Shown here in pieces: positions 41,915-52,306 of a stretch of DNA of 64,000 nt. A program made the position numbers and the translations under genes. Each line of letters starts with the position of its first letter. Positions within the stretch are counted from its first letter, which is position 1. A model generated the notes under the pieces. It made no database searches and was not told the origin of the DNA. It saw only the letters and a list, made by a program, of their open reading frames with translations. The DNA is from Isochrysis galbana (taxonomy: Eukaryota > Haptophyta > Isochrysidales > Isochrysidaceae), in the NCBI GenBank assembly GCA_018136815.1, contig CM030931.1:6240273-6304272 (forward strand), written 5' to 3'.

Positions 41915-43325
41915 ATGGGCAAGGGAGGCTCGGCAGGCAAGTCGTCGGCGGTGGAACGGCTCGGGCCACTGGCCGCCACCATCCCTGAGCCCTCCAAAGA
42001 GATCACCAAGGGTAGCATCCGCGCCGCCATCCCGCCACACCTCTTCCAGCGCTCGTACGTCCACTCTCTGGGCCACCTCGTGATGGACCTGCTCTGGGTG
42101 GCAGCCACGTGGCTTCTCGCGCTGCAGGCGGCGAGCGTGCTGCCATCCGGCTTCGCGCCCCTTGTCTGGGCCGCTTATTGGTTCTATCAGGGCATCAACC
42201 TTACCGCCCTGTGGGTACTGGCGCATGAGTGCGGTCATGGTGGCTTCACAGACTCGCGCCTCGTCAACGACATTGTTGGCTTCGTCTTGCACTCAGCCCT
42301 CCTGACGCCCTACTTCTCCTGGGCTATCACGTGCGCCGCTACCACCCTACGCACTGCCACTCTACCTCCCATCTGGCCGTGCTCACTGCTGTCGCGCAGT
42401 CAGTGAGCTGTATCACGGCCCTGCGCGGCTGCCTGCTGACCCGGTGCCAGTGGAGGGAGCCTGTTGGGCGTTCGTCTTGGCCCACTTCTCTTGGACGGAC
42501 CGGTGGATTGCGCGCCTGCTTATCATTTTTATGGCCTGTGAGTGCACGCTTACACTCCTTCTCTGGCCTCATGCGCTCAGGCATGCGAAGCACCACCACT
42601 ACACCAACCACATGACAAACGGCGAGACGTGGGTCCCATCGACTGCCAACCCTGAGAAGGCGTCGGTCAAGTTTGCGAAGTCGCCCATTGGCACTATTCG
42701 CCGCATCGTTGTTGTCGCGTTGCTGGGTTGGTACACGTACCTGTTCACCAACGCCACGGGGGCCAAGCAGAACGCTGGCCAGTCGCACTTCTCGCCGAGC
42801 AGCCGCGCACTATTCAAGCCGAAGGATGCCAACCTTGTTCGTGCTTCCAACCTGGGCATGATCGCTTGTCTGGCGGTGCTCGCCAAATGCGTGAGCGTCT
42901 GGGGCTTCTCGGCTGTGTTCTTCAACTATTTGGTCCCACAGACCATTTGCAATTTTTACCTCTGCGCCATCACATTCATGCAGCACACGCATGAGAGTGT
43001 TCCGCATTTCAACTCGGAGGAGTGGACGTGGCTGCGTGGTGCGCTCTCTACGATTGACCGCTCCATGGGCAGCCATGTCGACTGGCGTCTCCACCACATC
43101 GTGGACTCGCACGTCGTTCACCACATCTTCTCCGACATGCCCTTCTACGGTGCCAAGGCGGCGACCCCTTACGTGAAGGAGCACCTCGGCATATACTATA
43201 AGTCCAACCTCGGCTCAAAGGTCTTGGGCTCTGAGTATCTTGGCTACTGGAAGGACTTCTACTCGAGCATGAGCCGTGCTGTTGTTGTGGGTGTTGGCGA
43301 GGACAACTTCATGTGGTTCCGCTGA
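41915..43325 (+). CDS. FAD2: Delta-12 fatty acid desaturase
   Basis: Membrane di-iron desaturase that introduces a double bond at delta-12 of oleoyl chains to give linoleate, normally in the endoplasmic reticulum. Exons 41915-42330 and 42581-43325 flank a 250-bp phase-2 intron (GTGCGC to GCTCAG). The join yields FSWAIT|HAKHHHYTNH, recreating histidine box 2. The product has 386 residues. Boxes: HECGH at 104-108, HAKHH at 140-144 and HVVHH at 316-320, at the spacing expected for FAD2-type enzymes. TPYFSW and THESVPHF also match the family. Hydrophobic segments surround boxes 1 and 2. A plastid omega-6 desaturase is less likely because no targeting extension is seen. The box pattern alone does not fully separate delta-12 from delta-15 activity. 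Confidence 0.92.
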
Positions 43326-44644
43326 GTCATGGCGTGAGCCGGCTCTCGGCAGCATGTGTGCTCTTTCGTGCCCATCGGTGGGTGTGTCTCGACACGTCGA
43401 TGGGCGGCCGCACTCTTTACTTGGCGACTGCAGCCGCACGTCGGTTTTATCTTTCATCAAGTGAGCGAATCGCATGGATTTCGTTCGCGGTGCTCAGTTC
43501 TTCTCAGCGCAATTTGTCGTCATTGCCTTAGTTTTCTTGCTCATCTATGCACCGTCAAAGTGAGGCGGAACAAAGGTAGCGCGTGCTCCGTAGTTGAACT
43601 GAGCTCAGTGTCACCTATGCGTTGGCTTGCTGCCCTACCCCACACTGCTACGTGCCCACGCTGACGGTGCGGGTGTATCCGGCATGCGTTATTGAGTTTT
43701 TGCGGTGAGTCTTGTACCGATGCATCTCTGCGGGCGGGGAGCCCTTCTCTTACCTTGTGCTTCCCTTTATACTTTACACGTGTTAATTTTTTTTGCTAGG
43801 ACGGTTGCTCATCACCCACCTACACCTCCGCTGACTCGCTAAAATTTTCCAAACGATGGCACATACCATACTCGGCCACTTCCAGTCCTGAGTTTCTAAC
43901 GCTGCATCAAACCCAAACCCAAACCATGCACACCTAAGTATAAAACCAAAGCAAAATAACTCGAAGATTCTCATTCTCGCCTCGCACGTGGCCGTGGTCA
44001 TCTACATTGTAACAACATTGCACATTGTAGCCACGCCCGTTCACCATCCTTCCCCTCAACGCGGCGAGCGTTCTATCGCGGCGAGGCTAGCACGATGAGC
44101 AAAGCCGCCGCGCGGAAACAAACCCTCGAGCCTCGAGCCCTCGAGACGAGGGCGAGGTGGTGAGGTGGTACACTCACACTCTGAGTGCTCGACGAGACCG
44201 CATGACACGCATGAGCATGAGCGCGTATCGAAAGCCTTGAGCCGCAGTCATTTTTGCTTTTTGCTCCTGCTTGCTCATGTTAAGCCACACAGCGCGCACG
44301 ATGGAGATGGCCCACCGGCCCACCAAACCGAGCCCGCGAGGAACTTGCTGTACGGGAAAGGTGTGGGGAAGCCGAGTAAAAGCCACGAACGCCGACACGC
44401 GGCCAACAAAAGAATGCGTTTCATGCTTGATCCCCCATCTGACATCTGGATCTGGCCAACAAGATACAAGCCCAAGTCCCAAGGCCAAGGCGGGAGCCGG
44501 CACGCGGCCAACAAAAGAATGCATTTCATCCGGCGGTCTATCTAGAGCTCAATATTCGCCCTTCTGCCCAATGTTCGAGCCCTCCGCGCGGAGAAAAACT
44601 CTCCCTTTAGACTTTAGACCGGCGCTCCACTGAACAACTAACAA
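43326..44644. other. Intergenic region with a 27-bp direct repeat
   Basis: CGCGGCCAACAAAAGAATGC occurs at 44398 and 44503 with TTTCAT following, a period of about 105 bp. A short AAACCCAAACCCAAACC run lies near 43912. No gene supported; frames on both strands overlap without motifs. Confidence 0.45.
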
Positions 44645-45720
44645 CTACTTTTATAAGTAGGGCAGGCCAATGGGGGCCTCGCGCCCCCCCCTCTCTCTCC
44701 ACCGCAGACACCCCCTGGGTGGGCCTGCACACTCAACCTCAGCCGCACACTCAACCTCAGCCCCTGCCTGCTGGCAGGGGCTGAGCTGACACCACTCTGG
44801 CCCAGACCTTCGCCGAGCTGTCGTATTTCATACGATGACAGACTTTTACTTCTAACCTGCGGGTTATTTTAAGCCTTAAGGTCTCGTCGATTGGTATACC
44901 GCCTCTTCTCTTACTTTCTTTCGATGTCATCAAATGTTCCATGACCGTCTTTTGTCTTCTCTCGTCCATCGGTCGTAGCTCCCCCAGCGAGGTCTGCCCT
45001 CGTTGTGCCGACCCCTCTGTCGCATGTCTGCGCGTGGCTAAGTTGCCCTGGTGCCGACGCCTGGCCGTCCGTCCAGGTGTGGTTAGTTTTCGCCCCGTTT
45101 GGTTTAGTTTGTGTGGTTCTGTACCCTCAGACTTTTTGAGTCCATGCGTTGTAGTCTCCCGTGTCTACCTCGGACCTAAGAAGCTCTCATTCTCATCCTC
45201 TCTCTCTTCCACTAGCTCTAGCTCGCTAGCTAGCCTCGTCTCTACTCTCCGACGCCACGCGTCGCAATCCTCCGACCTTCAGTCTACCTCATCGCTCGTA
45301 GCCCTCGATGGCAGACACTGTCAGACCCGACTCTTACTATGACCTTTCAAACATCTTCCCGCAAGCAACAATCAACGAACCTTCCACGACCGCGTCAGCT
45401 GCCGGCTCGATCGAACGGCCCTCTGCCTATGAGCCTGTAGTCATCGCGTGTTCGACACGAGCGCGCGCCGCGCGCCGCACGCACTCGCCAGCACTGGCCC
45501 TCGTTCGTACTGACCCCCCCCCTCACCACTGAGCCACATACCACCGAGGCCGCCAGGAGGGCACCCAGGGCCAGCGAGGCGAGCGAGGGAGAGGCAGGAG
45601 AGGCCAGGGGCACTGCCCCAGCCTCCACTGCCCCCTGAGCTGCCCTAGCTCCTGGCTGCCCTCTAGGGGGCCCCGAGGGCGAGGACCCCATATAAAAATA
45701 AAATATTCTGGATGCGACAC
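44645..45720 (+). repeat. Dispersed stem-loop element (copy 3) with downstream body, split by an LTR
   Basis: 44645-44727 is the stem-loop unit (CTACTTTTATAAGTAG, GGGGGCCTCGCGCCCCCC, GCAGACACCCCC). It is followed by CTCAACCTCAGCCCCTGCCT and GGCCCAGACC. After the LTR insertion the body resumes at 45458-45720 (GCGCGCCGCACGCACTCGCC, then GAGGGAGAGGCAGGAGAGGC). The uninterrupted equivalent is at 51101-51480. Confidence 0.85.
44814..45462 (+). mobile_element. Solo LTR of a retrotransposon with 5-bp target duplication
   Basis: The element occupies 44819-45457 (639 bp), begins TGTCG and ends CGACA, the TG...CA rule with 5-bp inverted termini. The 5-bp CGAGC flanks it at 44814-44818 and 45458-45462. 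The empty site is seen in the related repeat near 51250 (CGCCGAGCGCGC). No internal coding region or second LTR is present, so this is a solo LTR. A frame at 45308-45532 crosses the 3' boundary and is not a gene. The left 200 bp recur at 11963. Confidence 0.88.
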
Positions 45721-45954
45721 TCATCCACCGGCGGGCCGTCGTCCGCCATCGCTGGCGGGCAGCCAAAAGTTCGATAGCGAGGCGGCCAGAAAAACTGCAG
45801 GGCGATTACCGCATTACCGCGTTTCTTGTGGTAGCGGGAGATTTCGACTAAAAACTGGGCGCCGTGACCTTTTTTCTTTTTCAAGTAAAAAACCTGGTCT
45901 TGCAAAGGCCCACAAAGAAGACCAAGTGGGGCGAGAGAGCAAGCCTTGTTTCGC

Positions 45955-46010
45955 TCCAACCCCCCCCCCCCCCCCCCTCCCCCCCTCCCCTTCCCCCCTC
46001 CAGCCGTTCG
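45955..46010. repeat. Poly-C tract 5' of the coiled-coil gene
   Basis: Long C runs at 45960-45998, about 150-200 bp upstream of the start codon at 46159. Confidence 0.8.
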
Positions 46011-46158
46011 TTCGCGAGGGGTAACAGGGGGAAGAAGGCCAAGGGCTGAAAAGGGTGGGGCGGTGGGCTGAGGCCGCGGCAAGCGGCGCTGGCGGTTGCC
46101 TGCTCTCTCTCTACATCTCACTCTCCACCCGCGTGCGTGCGTCGACAAGGCGGCGTGC

Positions 46159-49100
46159 ATGTTCGCCAACTTCGGCGAGGACCAACAGCGCAGGGACCGC
46201 CTCGCCAAGCAGAACAAGGAGCACCTCGACGCTCTGCGTGCGCAGCTCGAGGCGGACCGTGCTCGCAAGCGAAACGATCGCTCGGGCATCGCTGCGCCGC
46301 CACAGCGCTTCCTCCCTGGGCACGACCCAAGCAATGTGGGCGCGCCGCCGGTCATTAAGGCTCCGCCCGCAGGCTCGCCCTACTACGCCGCGAGGCAGCT
46401 GGCCCCCGACGCCGCGCCGCCACAGGTGGCTCTTAACCAGGCGTTTGGTATCATCGACCAGTGGCGCGGCCCTGCAGGGGAGCCACACCCCATGGCGGCG
46501 ATCCCTGCAGCGCAGGAGGCCCCCGCGCCGTCGTCGCAGGCCTATGAGCGTGTGTACCCGCACCAGGACGCTGACCGGGCGAACCGAGCGCAGCCGTACG
46601 AGAATGGCTACAGTGCTCAGCGAGACTTGCGAGAGCCGGACATGTTGCCAAACAACCAGCAGCAGCAGCAGCAGGCTGACTACGAGGATGATCTCGAGCG
46701 GCAGAGGCAGAACGAGTACATCCGCAAGCAGGAGATGCTTGCGGCGCGACGCCAGGCGCCGCAGCCACCACAGCAGCTGATACCGCTCGCTAGGCCATTC
46801 CAAGGAGCGTTTGCCCCCAACGGCCTGCCTGTGGGCGCAGTGGACAACTACAACCAGCCGGCTGATGTTTACCCTCCAGCCAGGGAGATCTACTCGGCGC
46901 CTGCCCCGCGTGGTGATAGCGAGGCCAGCACCGCCGTGCTGGTCGAGCGCATAGCTCAGCTCGAGCGGCTGGTTGATGTGTCGACGCGGGAGAATCGCGA
47001 CCTGAGAGACCAGTGCAATGCGTTGCAAGTGACACTTGAGACCAGCCTTCGGATGGCGGATGAGAAGCTGAATCAGGAGATCCGCCAGCGCGCTGAGCTG
47101 CAAATGCAGGTGCACACGAATGCGGTGATCGGGGAAAAGGAATCGGCGAGCGCAGGCTCGTCCGTCGAGCAGCTCAATCGGCAAGTGGAACTGTTGACTC
47201 AGAAGCATGAAGAGCAGGAGGAGGTCGTGCGCTCGCTCGTCGCGTCCCTTACAGAAGCACGGGAGGCGCGGGAGGCGGCCGAGCGCGTGGGCAACGAGCT
47301 GAGCCAGGTGGCGTACGCAAATCAGGCGAAAGCTGAGGAGCTGGCCGAGAGGGATGAATTTAACAACCGCGCAATTGAGGAGGTGCAGTCGAACCTTTTG
47401 GCGAATGCGGAGCAAGTCGGCGAGGAGCTGCGCGCCCGCTCGCAGGCCATCGAGGAGATCAACACGCGTGCGGCCGAGCAGGCAGCGGCCGCCTCAAGCC
47501 ATATCTCGAATCTGGAGACGCAATTGCGCGAGCTTATGTCACAGCACCGCGATCTCCTCGTGCAGCTCGACGAGGAGCGCAAGGAACGCGCTGCCGTGGA
47601 AGCGAGAGCCGAGGAGGCGCGAATTGAGACGGAGCGCGCATTCGCGCAGCAGCAGGCCATGCTCAAGGCCTCTACAGACGCTGCTCTCCAAGAGGTGAGC
47701 AGCCAGCTGGAGCAGCGCGAGCGTGCAGAGGTGGCGCTCCTCAATCGGCTGCGGGCTCAGCACCAACAGCAAGGCCAGCTTGAAGATGTTGGCGTCTCGG
47801 TACAGGCAGCCAATGCGCAGACGTTTGAGGACATGCGGGCGGCGTTACAAGCGGTCGACGCAAACGTACAGATCGAGCGGGCGGCACGCGACGAGGCCAT
47901 CAGCGGTGTTCTCCGGGAAATCACGGCGCAGGCCGAGGCCCGGGCTGAGGAGCTGAAAGCAAGTGAGGCGCGTGCAGCGGAAGCCCATGCGACTCTCGAG
48001 CAGGTGTTGCGGACGGAGATCAAGGCTCGGATGCGTGGCGAGTCGCAACTGCAAGCCACGCAAAAGCAACAGAATCTCGATTTCCTTAGCGGCCAGCGCG
48101 CCTTGCAAGGAGATCTCCAAGAGGCAGTAATAGCCATCCGCGGCCAAGTTCGGGCCGCAGTGGTTGAGAACGCTCAGCACTCGACGCGGACGGAGGAGGC
48201 GTTGGTACGCGCGGCAGAGCGTCAGCGGAATGTCGATGCGGCACACGAGCTCGCACTCCAGGCCCTAGCCAAGCAGCTTAGTGCGCAGGCGGAAGCGTCG
48301 GCTGAGGCACTTCGCGCGGCGGAGCGCGGGCTCAAAGCCGAGCTTCTTTCTCTGGACGAGCGAAAGACTGCAGAATTGGAGGAGGCGTTCGATACCATGG
48401 AGGAGCGCCTAGTGGCAGCATCGGAGCACGCTGCCGCTCAACTCGACGAAGCGCGTGATATGTTGCTGCGCAAGGTTGAGGAGGCCATTGATCTCATCAT
48501 GCAGGAGCGCGCCGAGCGGATGTCAGCGGAGATCGAGGCCACGGCGTCTCGAGCAGTGCGTGACGCCATTAACTCGGCGCTCGCCTCCTCGCAACAACGG
48601 CAACATGAGGAGGCACTCCACACCACAGCGCAGGCCATCGAGACGGCACGGCATCAGCTCGTTACTGAGGTTGGGCTCGCGCGAGAGGCAGCCGCCGAGG
48701 CAACGGCCGAGGTGGCTGCCCTTGTCGACTCACAGGCGGCTGGTCTCGAGGGGCTGCAAGCAGAGGCCGAAAGACTGCATGAGCTCGTGGCACAGGAGCG
48801 CCACGCCCGCTTTCAAGCCCTGGCTGTGGAGGAACAGGCGCGCCGCGAGGCTGACGATGAGGCTCAAGTTGCAGCTGTGCTTGAGCGGCTAGTCTGTACA
48901 CTCGTCGATGAGACCGCCAGGGCGGAGCGTGTGGCACTAGTCGATGAGGCACAGCGGTTGCGGGCGGCCGACTTTACTATCCACGCTAATTTGGGTACGC
49001 TGCGCGAGGCAATAGCGCGCAGCTCGGAGGCGGCCGAGGACGGGTTGCGAGAGCTCGAGCAGCACTGTGCACATCAGTTGCAACACGGCTTGGATGCCCT

Positions 49101-50763
49101 TGGCTCCAACCTGGAGCACCTCATCGAGACTGGCGTTGCGCTCGAGGCGATGGAGCGACAGAATGCTTGTTCGCAGCTGGCTGCGGTCACGGCCTCGCAG
49201 CTGGACTCGCTAGAAGGCCTAGTGCATTCGCAACGCGCGGCGACGGCGGCAGAATTCGGAGAGCTCCACGTTGCCCTCGAGGCGAAGGACTGCGTCGACC
49301 GCCTTATGGCATCGTTAGAAGAAGCTGAGCGGGTCGAAGAGATGGGCAAGATCATGCAGCGCCAGGCGGCGCTATCTGCGCGCGTCGAGGAAATGGGTCC
49401 CGAGCTTATCGACGGAATTCGTGCGACGGCTATCGCACTTGAGGAATCGTCCGTCAACTGGAAGGAGGAGCTCACGCGGCTTGCAGCTGCACACGAGACT
49501 CTTGCTTCTGATATGGTACTTGGACACGAGCGACACGCCCAAGCACTCGCCGAGGAGACAGCGGCACGCGTTGCGGCATCGACCGAGATGCTAGTGTCGC
49601 TTGCTGAGGCCCGGGCAGATGCAGACGAAGCAATCACCTCGGTCCGGCGCGACTTGGCGGACTCGGCGGTCCGGACGATAGTCGCACAATTAGTGTCAAA
49701 AGTTGAGGCCGATGCCCTCCTCACCGCGTCGCTTGCCGATAGTGCGGAGACGCATGAGCTAATCAAGCAACAAGGGGAAGAGGGGCAGATGGCCGTGCGA
49801 CAAGTCGAGGTAGGACTCTCAGCGCGCCTTGCCTCTAGCGTCAAGAAGCTTGAGGAGCGGCAAGCGGCTGCTGAAACTGACGTGGCGGCACGCTTCGACG
49901 CTGCGTCCCGTGCGCAGAAGGAGGATGCTGAGACTCGACGTGCAGCCCTCGAGGAGACAGCCGTCAATGCGGCGGTCGAGGAGACACTCGAGCGAGCGAT
50001 TCAGGCTCTCGAAGTCGCAGACGAAATAGAGAGGCACGTAAATCAAGAGAAGCGGCTGGCGAGCGTGGAGCGCGCGTTGCTCCTTCAACGCGAGGAGGCG
50101 CATGAAGTGGAGAAGGCCTCAGAAGAGTCCTCCAGCAAACTGACAAAGTTGGTGGATGCGGAAATCGCCAGGCTCGCGACCAGAATGGACAAGGCAAAGG
50201 AGGTGCAGGAAGAAGAGCTCGTCAAGTTGCGTAGCGAGATAGAGGCGAAGGGCGAGGCCCGGGAGGCGGCACTTGAGGAGAAACTTGTTGACGTCAAGAT
50301 GGAGCTCGTTGGGGCGAAGGAGGCTGCCGAGGCAGCAGTGAAGGCGTGCGAGGACAAGGTCAAGCAGGCGGAAGAGCAGGCCGATCGAGTTGCAGCTGAA
50401 ATACGTGGGCTGAAGACGGGCCTAGGCTTGAGTGGCGAAGCAACCGATCCTTTGGCAAAGGCGTCTGAGCTGAAGCGTCTCCGTGAGTACATGGAGGCAG
50501 AGCTCGCCGAGGCACGAGCCGATCTCAAGCGCTCACATGAGCGCTTCGTTGCAGCGGCGGAGCGTATGACATTAGGGGCTGATGAGGGTGCCAAACAGGC
50601 CGAGGCGAGACGGTTGCAAGCCGAGGCCGCTCGTGCCGCGGCTCAGGAGGAAGCTGCAAAGGAGGCGAGAAGACGATCCCATGCTGAAGCAGAGGCGCTC
50701 ACTGCACGTGCTGAAGCAGCTATGGAAGCCGCAGGTGGCGGTCCTGCGCCCTCGTCCGAGTAG
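46159..50763 (+). CDS. Very long coiled-coil protein
   Basis: Single exon of 1534 residues from the ATG at 46159 (MFANFGEDQQRRDRLAKQNK). The first 50 residues are highly charged helix. Residues about 55-270 are Pro/Gln-rich and probably disordered, with a Gln run (NNQQQQQQADYEDDLE). From about 275 to the end almost everything is Glu/Ala/Gln/Arg heptad-rich coiled coil (for example LVERIAQLERLVDVSTREN and AREAREAAERVGNELSQVA). The C-terminus is Lys/Ala/Glu-rich and ends GGGPAPSSE. I cannot assign it to a named family; a centrosomal, basal-body or Golgi tether-like structural role would fit the shape but is inference. No catalytic motif seen. Confidence 0.85.
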   Translation: MFANFGEDQQRRDRLAKQNKEHLDALRAQLEADRARKRNDRSGIAAPPQRFLPGHDPSNVGAPPVIKAPPAGSPYYAARQLAPDAAPPQVALNQAFGIIDQWRGPAGEPHPMAAIPAAQEAPAPSSQAYERVYPHQDADRANRAQPYENGYSAQRDLREPDMLPNNQQQQQQADYEDDLERQRQNEYIRKQEMLAARRQAPQPPQQLIPLARPFQGAFAPNGLPVGAVDNYNQPADVYPPAREIYSAPAPRGDSEASTAVLVERIAQLERLVDVSTRENRDLRDQCNALQVTLETSLRMADEKLNQEIRQRAELQMQVHTNAVIGEKESASAGSSVEQLNRQVELLTQKHEEQEEVVRSLVASLTEAREAREAAERVGNELSQVAYANQAKAEELAERDEFNNRAIEEVQSNLLANAEQVGEELRARSQAIEEINTRAAEQAAAASSHISNLETQLRELMSQHRDLLVQLDEERKERAAVEARAEEARIETERAFAQQQAMLKASTDAALQEVSSQLEQRERAEVALLNRLRAQHQQQGQLEDVGVSVQAANAQTFEDMRAALQAVDANVQIERAARDEAISGVLREITAQAEARAEELKASEARAAEAHATLEQVLRTEIKARMRGESQLQATQKQQNLDFLSGQRALQGDLQEAVIAIRGQVRAAVVENAQHSTRTEEALVRAAERQRNVDAAHELALQALAKQLSAQAEASAEALRAAERGLKAELLSLDERKTAELEEAFDTMEERLVAASEHAAAQLDEARDMLLRKVEEAIDLIMQERAERMSAEIEATASRAVRDAINSALASSQQRQHEEALHTTAQAIETARHQLVTEVGLAREAAAEATAEVAALVDSQAAGLEGLQAEAERLHELVAQERHARFQALAVEEQARREADDEAQVAAVLERLVCTLVDETARAERVALVDEAQRLRAADFTIHANLGTLREAIARSSEAAEDGLRELEQHCAHQLQHGLDALGSNLEHLIETGVALEAMERQNACSQLAAVTASQLDSLEGLVHSQRAATAAEFGELHVALEAKDCVDRLMASLEEAERVEEMGKIMQRQAALSARVEEMGPELIDGIRATAIALEESSVNWKEELTRLAAAHETLASDMVLGHERHAQALAEETAARVAASTEMLVSLAEARADADEAITSVRRDLADSAVRTIVAQLVSKVEADALLTASLADSAETHELIKQQGEEGQMAVRQVEVGLSARLASSVKKLEERQAAAETDVAARFDAASRAQKEDAETRRAALEETAVNAAVEETLERAIQALEVADEIERHVNQEKRLASVERALLLQREEAHEVEKASEESSSKLTKLVDAEIARLATRMDKAKEVQEEELVKLRSEIEAKGEAREAALEEKLVDVKMELVGAKEAAEAAVKACEDKVKQAEEQADRVAAEIRGLKTGLGLSGEATDPLAKASELKRLREYMEAELAEARADLKRSHERFVAAAERMTLGADEGAKQAEARRLQAEAARAAAQEEAAKEARRRSHAEAEALTARAEAAMEAAGGGPAPSSE

Positions 50764-51100
50764 CAACACTGATGAGTGCACTAGAGCCACCCTCGGATGG
50801 GGCAACAGTATTGTTATCAGCTCTCAATAACAGTAATAGCTACAAATGGCCAAATCACTCATTCCAGCTGTCAACTGCTAGACTGAAAAAATCTGATGAA
50901 GATTCTGGGCTAACAATAATAAACTTTTAAATATTCTCACTGCACACGCGGCCGTGGACCCACTACTCTCTTTCACGCAGCAAACTTTCTACACCCCCAC
51001 TTCCCCGGCCCTTCCCGCTCCCCGCCATCAGGCGACTCCCCCCGTGCACTACTAGGGGGAGCTCGGGGTGAAGCGCTTAGATATGGTCCGGTGGGACAAC
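50764..51100 (+). repeat. Left part of the long dispersed repeat, third copy
   Basis: From about 50915, TTTTAAATATTCTCACTGCA leads through CCATCAGGCGACTCCCCCCG to TTAGATATGGTCCGGTGGG (51077-51095), matching 30065-30240 and, reversed, 5365-5540. It stops abruptly at a stem-loop unit. The piece 50764-50914 is the 3' flank of the coiled-coil gene. Confidence 0.75.
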
Positions 51101-51480
51101 TATCAGTAAAACTGATAGGGTCATGGGGGCCCCGTGCCCCCCCCCCTCCATCGCAGACACCCCCTGGGTGGGCCTGCACACTCAACCTCAGCCCCTGCCT
51201 GCTGGCAGGGGCTGAGCTGACATCACACTGGCACAGACCCTCGCCGAGCGCGCATCGCGCGCCGCACGCATTCGCCTGCACTGGCCCCTGCTCGTACTGA
51301 CCCCCCCCTCCACCACTGAGCCACAGACCACCTGAGCCGCCAGGAGGGCACCCAGGACCAGCGAGGCCAGCGAGGGAGAGGCAGGAGAGGCCAGGGGCCC
51401 AGCCCCAGCCTCCACTGCCCCCTGAGCTGGCCCAGCTGGCCCTCTGGGGGGGCCCGAGGGTCCCCTCAGAGGGGTGCCAT
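51101..51480 (+). repeat. Dispersed stem-loop element (copy 4) with intact body
   Basis: TATCAGTAAAACTGATAGGG replaces the usual first stem, followed by ATGGGGGCCCCGTGCCCCCC and GCAGACACCCCCTGGGTGGG. The body then includes CTGCTGGCAGGGGCTGAG, CGCCGAGCGCGC (the empty site of the solo LTR) and GAGGGAGAGGCAGGAGAGGC. Confidence 0.85.
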
Positions 51481-52125
51481 GGCGCGCGCAGGCATCGCAC
51501 GCCCGTAGGAGAACGAAGAGAACCGCGAGAAAAGAACGACAAAAAAAACGACGCGATCTGACCCAAGAAAAGGTAAGACTCACGCCTGTTTACGGTATGT
51601 TTACAAGCCGACACCCCGAGCGACACACGAATGCCGCGAAGACGCGGAGATACTTGAAAAAGACGCGAGGAGAGGGGGCCGAGACCTCCCAGGGGCACGA
51701 AGTGTCACATGCAACAGGCGTTTACGTTTGTTTTGCCACAGGAACACCACACCAGCAGGTCTGCCCCAGCCCACCCCCTGCACTTGGCCCGTTGTAGTGC
51801 ACGCGGGCCCCCCCCCCGATACCAAAAACAAAGGAATGAAGGGGGTGGTGTAAGGGAGTGAGTAAACTGGGGTATAGGCGATGTCGTGAGTGAGTACCGT
51901 GAGTACGTGGACTGTATAGCTAGCGTGAGTAGCCCGAATCTTCAGAAGTTTTATTATTATTAGATATGGTCCGGTGGGCGCTGGCGGGCGCCGAGTGGAA
52001 GGCGGAGGCCTCTGAGCTATGCGGAGGAGAACGTACCGTAGCAGTCGAAAATAAAAATAACGTTAAAGCCCTTCATTTGGCATTTGTCATTTGTGGCTCA
52101 TAGGAATACGTAAAAGTAAGGTTAG
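51481..52125. other. Repeat-rich intergenic region, no gene
   Basis: Holds a fourth TTAGATATGGTCCGGTGG block at 51960-51977, preceded by AATCTTCAG and TTATTATTATTA. The block at 51780-51850 (GTAGTGCACGCGGGCC, then AAAGGAATGAAGG) is shared with 11100-11160 and 31290-31345. Frames here have no motif. Confidence 0.5.
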
Positions 52126-52213
52126 CCTACTTTTATAAGTGGGGGTCAATGGGGGCCTCGCGCCCCCCTCACTCCATTGCGGACACCCTCTTTCTTGCCT
52201 CTTGGGTGGGCCC
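52126..52213 (+). repeat. Dispersed stem-loop element, copy 5
   Basis: CCTACTTTTATAAGTGGGGG then TCAATGGGGGCCTCGCGCCC and ATTGCGGACACCC, with a TTTCTTGCCTC insertion before GGGTGGGCCCG. Confidence 0.85.
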
Positions 52214-52239
52214 GCACCTGGCTCGCGACGCCACCTTTG

Positions 52240-52306
52240 CCCTTTGCCCTCGCCTGCGCCCTCGCCTGCGCCCTCGCCTGCGCCCTCGCCTGCGCCTAGT
52301 CGACCT
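52240..52306 (+). repeat. 12-bp minisatellite CGCCTGCGCCCT
   Basis: About four and a half tandem units, preceded by a diverged CTTTGCCCTTTGCCCT start. It abuts the right end of stem-loop copy 5. Confidence 0.85.

Noticed and set aside
43905..43930. Interstitial telomere repeat (AAACCC units)
   Set aside because: Only about three units, which is expected by chance and far shorter than a telomeric tract.
44757..44969. Minus-strand protein MDERRQKTVMEHLM...
   Set aside because: It lies across the start of a solo LTR; substitutions against the other copy are equally silent in the opposite frame, so coding is not supported.
45308..45532. ORF MADTVRPDSYYDL... as a gag start
   Set aside because: It crosses the 3' end of the LTR and the target duplication, so its C-terminal part is host repeat sequence.
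49074..50594. Ser/Ala-rich minus-strand frames of 169-297 residues
   Set aside because: Antisense shadows of the long coiled-coil gene, whose Glu/Ala codons keep the reverse frame open.
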